The notes under the pieces were generated by a model. That model was not told the origin of the DNA. It was given only the letters and a program-made list of their open reading frames with translations, and did no database searches. Shown piece after piece: positions 25,352-29,184 of a stretch of 29,184 nt of DNA. Origin of the DNA: JADJEI01 sp035328465 (GTDB lineage Bacteria > Bacteroidota > Ignavibacteria > Ignavibacteriales > Ignavibacteriaceae); contig DAOLIQ010000040.1 of the NCBI GenBank assembly GCA_035328465.1, positions 1 to 29,184 on the forward strand. The letters are read 5' to 3'. Numbering within the stretch: position 1 is the stretch's first letter; each line of letters opens with the position of its first letter. The translations under genes were made by a program, and so were the position numbers.

Positions 25352-25379
25352 TGATAAAAAGCTAAAGTTAGCTACGATA
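25352..25379 (+). promoter_or_regulatory. Candidate sigma70-like promoter for the outer-membrane protein gene
   Basis: TTGATA (25352-25357) and TACGAT (25374-25379) are separated by 16 bases and lie 42 bases before ATG 25421. A perfect inverted repeat fills most of the spacer (25361-25374). Confidence 0.35.
25361..25374. repeat. Inverted repeat in the promoter spacer, candidate operator
   Basis: AGCTAA-AG-TTAGCT is an exact 6-bp inverted repeat around two bases, placed between the candidate -35 and -10 boxes. This is the place where a repressor would block polymerase. Confidence 0.4.
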
Positions 25380-25420
25380 AATTTTAATCTATTAATTATC
25401 TCTTTTATCCGGGAGGTTCT

Positions 25421-26113
25421 ATGATTTCTACTATATCTTTCTCTCTCAAATCATTAGTTATAATTTCTCTGCCGATACTCTTTGCTACACAAGTTTATTC
25501 TCAGGACAGCACCTACCTTGATAAACTCAACGGCAGCTTTGCTCTTCAATTTCAAATCAGCGGTAATTTTACACTGTCTCAGTTTCAGGGAGGAACTTTT
25601 TCAGGAAAGTATCACTTCGGACCCCGATCTGCAATTCGAGTAGGATTATCTACGCTAATAAATAACTCTGAAGATGATATTACAGCCTCGGAGATTGATT
25701 CTTTTTTTGTTCATCCTTCCTATACGAATTCGTTCGACTATCAAGTTTATTCTGTTAATCTGCAGTATTTAAATTATTTAACTGCTTTGGAAAGCGTTGG
25801 ATTTTTTATCGGAGCAGGTCCTTACGTCAGTTATGCTTTTTCAAAACAAGATATTGATACAGCAGATGTGTTCAATTATAATTCTTCTAGTACCTCCACC
25901 CTGTGGAATTTAGGTATCGAATTATTAGCTGGCGTTGAGTGGATGTTCAATGATAAAATGACCCTCTCCGCAGAATACGGTCTTCGAGCATATTATTTAA
26001 TAAATGAAACCGCCCAGGACGTAACATATTTGAGTAAAAATATTTCAAGCAAAAGAAAAGGTTTTAATCTGATATACTCATCTATAAAGTTTGGTTTATC
26101 AGTTTATTTTTAA
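25421..26113 (+). CDS. Outer-membrane beta-barrel protein
   Basis: 230 residues. The signal peptide (about 1-28, ending VYSQ) precedes alternating hydrophobic and polar strands typical of an OmpW/OmpA-like eight-strand barrel (SAIRVGLSTLI, VGFFIGAGPYVSYAF, WNLGIELLAGVEW). It ends in SIKFGLSVYF, with the terminal Phe that targets the Bam complex. GGGAGG precedes the start. No ligand or partner is evident. It begins a plus-strand stretch, divergent from the glycan operon. Confidence 0.85.
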   Translation: MISTISFSLKSLVIISLPILFATQVYSQDSTYLDKLNGSFALQFQISGNFTLSQFQGGTFSGKYHFGPRSAIRVGLSTLINNSEDDITASEIDSFFVHPSYTNSFDYQVYSVNLQYLNYLTALESVGFFIGAGPYVSYAFSKQDIDTADVFNYNSSSTSTLWNLGIELLAGVEWMFNDKMTLSAEYGLRAYYLINETAQDVTYLSKNISSKRKGFNLIYSSIKFGLSVYF

Positions 26114-26152
26114 GATTGAATTCATACGAAATATCAAATAGAAAATCATAAA

Positions 26153-26716
26153 TTGTTAGACAGCATTACATTCAAAGAATTGACCACTGAGCGGCTCGCA
26201 CTTAGAAAGTTGAGGCTTAGTGATGATAAAGATTTATACGCCATAAGATCAAACGATGGGGTAAATAAATATCTCGAAAGAAGTCCTGCTGCTTCAATTG
26301 ATGAAGCACTGGCTTTTATAAAAAAAATAAATGACGGCATTGATAATAATGGCTGGATTTATTGGGCAATTACGTTGAAAGAAAATGATAAACTAATCGG
26401 AACAATCTGCATCTGGAATATCTCATCAAAAGAAGCCAAAGGTGAAATTGGCTATGAGCTAATGCCGCAATTTCAAGGGAAGGGGTTTATGACCGAAGCA
26501 CTTAAAAAAGTTATTGACTTCGGATTTAATGATTTGAAACTAAAATCCCTCGAAGCATTTACACACGCAGAAAACATTGCTTCAATAAAACTATTAGAAC
26601 GGAGTAATTTCAAACGTGATTATTTTCTCGAACAAAAACACAAAGAAGAACTTCATAAAATAAACACGATTATTTTTTCACGATCTAATGGCTTAGTTAA
26701 ATTGACACATGAATAG
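26153..26716 (+). CDS. GNAT acetyltransferase, RimJ/RimL type
   Basis: A 187-residue protein with the RimL-type start FKELTTERLALRKLRLSD, the motif IGTICIWNIS, and the acetyl-CoA binding segment GEIGYELMPQFQGKGFMTEA (Q-x-x-G-x-G). It ends ASIKLLERSNFKRDYFLE, as usual. Family members acetylate N-terminal amines of proteins or small molecules. The start is TTG 26153: a stop (TGA 26117-26119) lies upstream in frame and no ATG falls between. There is no strong ribosome site. Confidence 0.9.
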   Translation: MLDSITFKELTTERLALRKLRLSDDKDLYAIRSNDGVNKYLERSPAASIDEALAFIKKINDGIDNNGWIYWAITLKENDKLIGTICIWNISSKEAKGEIGYELMPQFQGKGFMTEALKKVIDFGFNDLKLKSLEAFTHAENIASIKLLERSNFKRDYFLEQKHKEELHKINTIIFSRSNGLVKLTHE

Positions 26717-26866
26717 TAAATGCTCTGTTGATACGAATATTATTCATAGCAGCATCAAGTTCGACCACTTCATAGTATTTTTGGTTGTAATTAAAAACAG
26801 AATACAACAAGTATAAGCGTATTCCGATTTATCATTTAATATCTAAAACACACGACTGAGTGAATT

Positions 26867-27628
26867 ATGGAAACACAAAATGACCTGAAATTAGCAGTAT
26901 TAATAGACGCGGATAATGTACCTTATGCAAACGTAAAAGAGATGTTTGAAGAAATTGCCAAGTATGGTACCCCAACCTTTAAAAGAATTTATGCTGACTG
27001 GACAAAACAATCCGTGTCCGGCTGGAAAAATGTTCTTTTAGAAAATGCCATTACTCCAATCCAGCAGTACAGCTACTCAATAGGGAAAAATGCAAGCGAC
27101 AGCGCACTGATAATTGATGCAATGGATATTCTCTACACCGGTAAGGTAGGCGGCTTTTGTATCGTTTCAAGTGACAGCGATTTTACTCGCCTCGCCACAA
27201 GACTTCGAGAAGCAGGTATGAAAGTAATTGGAATTGGAGAAAAGAAAACTTTAAACCCTTTTATTACCGCATGCGATAAATTCATCTACCTCGAAATTTT
27301 AAAAACAAAAACAACAAGACAGCCGGCAGACAGGCATAAAAAAATATCAAAGAATACAACAGCACCTGACGAAAATCCTTTAAGCAAAGTTGATTCTGAA
27401 TTAATAAATCTTTTAAGCGACAGCATAACTGATCTTGCGGACGAAAACGGCTGGACTTTTTTAGGTGAATTAGGAAACCTGATGCTGAAAAAGAAACCAG
27501 ACTTTGACCCGAGAAATTACGGCTTCCCCAAAATGCTGCCCTTAATAAGAAGCCTGAACAGATTTGAAATTGACGAACGCGACACCGGTAAAAAGAATAT
27601 TAAAATCATTTACATCAGAAAAAAATAA
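26867..27628 (+). CDS. NYN-domain protein with C-terminal OST-HTH/LOTUS domain
   Basis: 253 residues. The N-terminal NYN (PIN-like nuclease, LabA/DUF88 group) domain covers about 8-145. Its acidic residues are Asp14 and Asp16 (LIDADN), Asp78 and Asp84 (NASDSALIIDAMD), and Asp103 and Asp105 (SSDSDFTRLA). After a Lys/Thr-rich linker, about 175-253 form an OST-HTH/LOTUS domain with the signature FDPRNYGFPKMLPLI. Such proteins are predicted RNA-binding nucleases or RNA-processing factors. All metal-binding acids are kept, so activity is plausible. It stands alone in the window. Confidence 0.92.
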   Translation: METQNDLKLAVLIDADNVPYANVKEMFEEIAKYGTPTFKRIYADWTKQSVSGWKNVLLENAITPIQQYSYSIGKNASDSALIIDAMDILYTGKVGGFCIVSSDSDFTRLATRLREAGMKVIGIGEKKTLNPFITACDKFIYLEILKTKTTRQPADRHKKISKNTTAPDENPLSKVDSELINLLSDSITDLADENGWTFLGELGNLMLKKKPDFDPRNYGFPKMLPLIRSLNRFEIDERDTGKKNIKIIYIRKK

Positions 27629-27660
27629 CCCCACCACTTAAACCAGGCAGGTGAATTGAT

Positions 27661-27747
27661 GAGTGAGATGAAATTTTTAAAAATGGAATCACTATTGATG
27701 AATTATAAAGAAAATTTACTTAACTTTAATTAAATAAAATCTCACTC
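27661..27747. repeat. Widely spaced 9-bp inverted repeat after the NYN gene
   Basis: GAGTGAGAT (27661-27669) and ATCTCACTC (27739-27747) are exact reverse complements around 69 bases of very A+T-rich DNA. A second small hairpin, ACCGCC-AAC-GGTGGT (27772-27786, one G-T pair), follows. The whole 27629-27840 gap has no gene. Confidence 0.4.
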
Positions 27748-27840
27748 TTAAAGAGACCTTTACCGCCAACGGTGGTTGTATAATCTAGTTTTATGAGACC
27801 TATATACGGTTTATAAGCTATTATTAAAAGAGCGACAACA

Positions 27841-28854
27841 ATGAGAAAAGTAATAATACTTTTATTTTTAACAAGCTACTATTCAAATTCTTTCGGACAA
27901 TTTCCTGGCTCCGTTGACAGCTTGTATACTTTTATTAAATATAACTCAGTTTTACGGTCGACAGTTGACTGGAAGCAAATTGATAAAACTTTCAAAGAAC
28001 AAATCGAGTCTTCAAAATCTCTGAAGGACACTATGAATTGCTTTGTGGCTGTATTAGAAGAACTGAATGATGTTCATTCACAAATATTTCTAAACAACGA
28101 GTATTACGGACACTACCCTAGTTTTGAAGATTCAATCTTAGTTTGGCTCAAACCGCTGAACGACAAAGCAATTTCTATGACTAATAAAATCCATTCTGAA
28201 ATAATTGAGGACAAAATCGGATACATCAGAGTGCCTTCAATTCAAATTTATGACCCAACACAAATTAATAATTACGCCCAATCACTGACAGACATAGTCA
28301 TCGAATTATCAAAAAAATGTAAAAAAGGATTCATTATTGATTTGCGCTTGAATGGTGGAGGTAATCTATATCCAATGATTTCAGGACTTAGCCAATTTTT
28401 GGGTAATCAAACAATCGGATATGAAACAGAGGAGAATGATAGTATCACGCGAACTTGGGAGTTGAAGAATGGAAATTTTGTAATAGGCGGATATCAAGCA
28501 ACTGACATAAAAATTAAACAAAAAATAAATCTTAAATCTATTCCAATTGTGATAATCATAGGACCAGTTACTAAAAGTTCAGGCAGTATGACAGCAATTG
28601 CTTTTAAAGGAAGACCAAACACTATTTTCATTGGTGAGCCGACAGCAGACGGCTACACTACATCAAATGGTTACTTTCAATTTGCACCTAATCTGACTTT
28701 AAATTTCGCAACTCATTATGTGGCAGACAGAAATAAAAGCATCTACAAGACAACTGTAAATCCAGACATACTAATTTCACAGGGAGATAATTTTGACGAC
28801 TTAATGGTTGACAAAAAAATTATATATGCTATAAAATGGTTGACAGACAAATAA
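27841..28854 (+). CDS. S41 family peptidase, nisin-resistance-protein-like
   Basis: 337 residues with a signal peptide (1-20, SNSFGQ). The fold is that of the tail-specific protease family S41 without a visible PDZ domain. His79 in LEELNDVHSQ and Ser246/247 in TKSSGSMTAIAFKGRPN match the catalytic His and TxSS motif of nisin-resistance protease (NSR), and GFIIDLRLNGGGN and TIFIGEPTADGYTTSNG are also conserved. NSR-type enzymes cleave peptides at the cell surface, but the substrate here is unknown. The stop TAA is embedded in a TAACAGC repeat that begins the cassette-like tail. Confidence 0.88.
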   Translation: MRKVIILLFLTSYYSNSFGQFPGSVDSLYTFIKYNSVLRSTVDWKQIDKTFKEQIESSKSLKDTMNCFVAVLEELNDVHSQIFLNNEYYGHYPSFEDSILVWLKPLNDKAISMTNKIHSEIIEDKIGYIRVPSIQIYDPTQINNYAQSLTDIVIELSKKCKKGFIIDLRLNGGGNLYPMISGLSQFLGNQTIGYETEENDSITRTWELKNGNFVIGGYQATDIKIKQKINLKSIPIVIIIGPVTKSSGSMTAIAFKGRPNTIFIGEPTADGYTTSNGYFQFAPNLTLNFATHYVADRNKSIYKTTVNPDILISQGDNFDDLMVDKKIIYAIKWLTDK

Positions 28855-29184
28855 CAGCCTCTAACAGCACCTACAAGAAATTGGTGGTTCAGTGGTTAAA
28901 TGAAGCTTTCTGCTTCCTATTAAGTGCATTGCCCGTTGACAGTTTTGTGCTCCGAAAGCCGTCCTAACCCCAAGCCGCAATCAGATAGGCAAATCATTAA
29001 CTCTAACCTATTTTCACCAAAATCCTCTTACACCTTACAACAATTCCTATCCAATATCCCGCAAAAACACTCCAAATTCGCAGGATTTAACCACCTGTGC
29101 CATGTTTGCCCCTACCTTTTGGACGGTTGGCGAAAACCTTGGCGCAACTGCAGAGATGCGCGAGTATAAAGCCGTCTATGTTAT
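28852..29184. other. Non-coding right end with cassette/attC-like features
   Basis: No convincing gene. TAACAGC occurs twice at the start (28852-28858, sharing the S41 stop codon, and 28862-28868; the second as CTCTAAC, six of seven positions of the attC box RYYYAAC). A hairpin GAAGC-TTTCT-GCTTC follows at 28902-28916. The far end reads ...GTCTATGTTAT, a possible partial core site cut by the window edge. Hand counts give about 53-55% G+C in 28921-28980 and 29101-29160, well above the neighbouring DNA. The span is too long for one standard attC, so the call is tentative. Confidence 0.3.

Noticed and set aside
28924..29169. 81-codon frame in the right-hand tail
   Set aside because: Cys/Trp/Arg-rich, no ribosome site, and it overlaps repeat-like DNA; not a credible protein.
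29102..29184. Frame open from ATG 29102 to the window edge (MFAPTFWTVGENLG...)
   Set aside because: Could be the start of a cut gene, but it has no ribosome site and lies in the cassette-like tail; too short to judge.
1..29184. tRNA, rRNA, CRISPR array, transposase or phage genes
   Set aside because: I scanned the intergenic gaps and found no T-loop-like GTTCGA context outside coding DNA, no regular direct-repeat array and no transposase or integrase motif.

Overview
The window is A+T-rich, compact bacterial DNA, most probably from the Bacteroidota/Chlorobi group and best matching an Ignavibacteria-like organism. The main clue is a secreted esterase (3002-4192) ending in a type IX secretion sorting domain of the style common in Ignavibacteria (PNPFN...IEY...GIYLYTL...KKLILIK). 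Supporting clues are an endonuclease-type MutL, a stand-alone acyl-CoA mutase large subunit, a CorC/HlyC membrane protein next to a DCC-type thiol protein, and a decaprenyl-phosphate phosphoribosyltransferase-like UbiA protein. The taxonomic call is inference from protein style; no rRNA or tRNA gene is visible.

Layout. 246-4192 (+): sucD and ndk, then a lipoprotein, then the type IX-secreted esterase; hairpin terminators follow ndk and the lipoprotein. 4193-5249 (+): a sparse stretch with two small uncharacterised genes and several short inverted repeats. 5301-15797 (-): a long run of mostly housekeeping genes transcribed right to left as thyA, folA, mutL, acyl-CoA mutase, UbiA-family prenyltransferase, CorC/HlyC protein, DCC protein, tgt, yajC, nfeD. 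Many of these junctions touch or overlap. 15872-25230: a surface-polysaccharide region. Its minus-strand genes form two tightly overlapping groups (GT2 > GT4 > glycerate kinase, and FemAB/GNAT-like > glycosyltransferase > flippase > asparagine-synthase-like), with one plus-strand glycosyltransferase between them. 25421-28854 (+): separately spaced genes for an outer-membrane barrel, a GNAT acetyltransferase, a NYN-LOTUS RNA-related protein and an S41 peptidase resembling nisin-resistance protease. 28855-29184: a non-coding tail with cassette- or attC-like features at the right edge.

How the genes work together. thyA-folA-mutL couple dTMP synthesis, folate recycling and mismatch repair. tgt-yajC is a widespread pair. 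The FemAB-like > GT > flippase > Asn-synthase-like group looks like a module that builds, modifies (amino-acylation or amidation) and exports a lipid-linked glycan. The most informative single observation is that the acyl-CoA mutase carries Phe80 and Gln198, the isobutyryl-CoA mutase signature, instead of the Tyr/Arg pair of methylmalonyl-CoA mutase. I did not find a clear, wholly new multi-gene system. The best candidates for a second look are the mutase, the polysaccharide module with its Cys-less Asn-synthase homologue, and the cassette-like right end.
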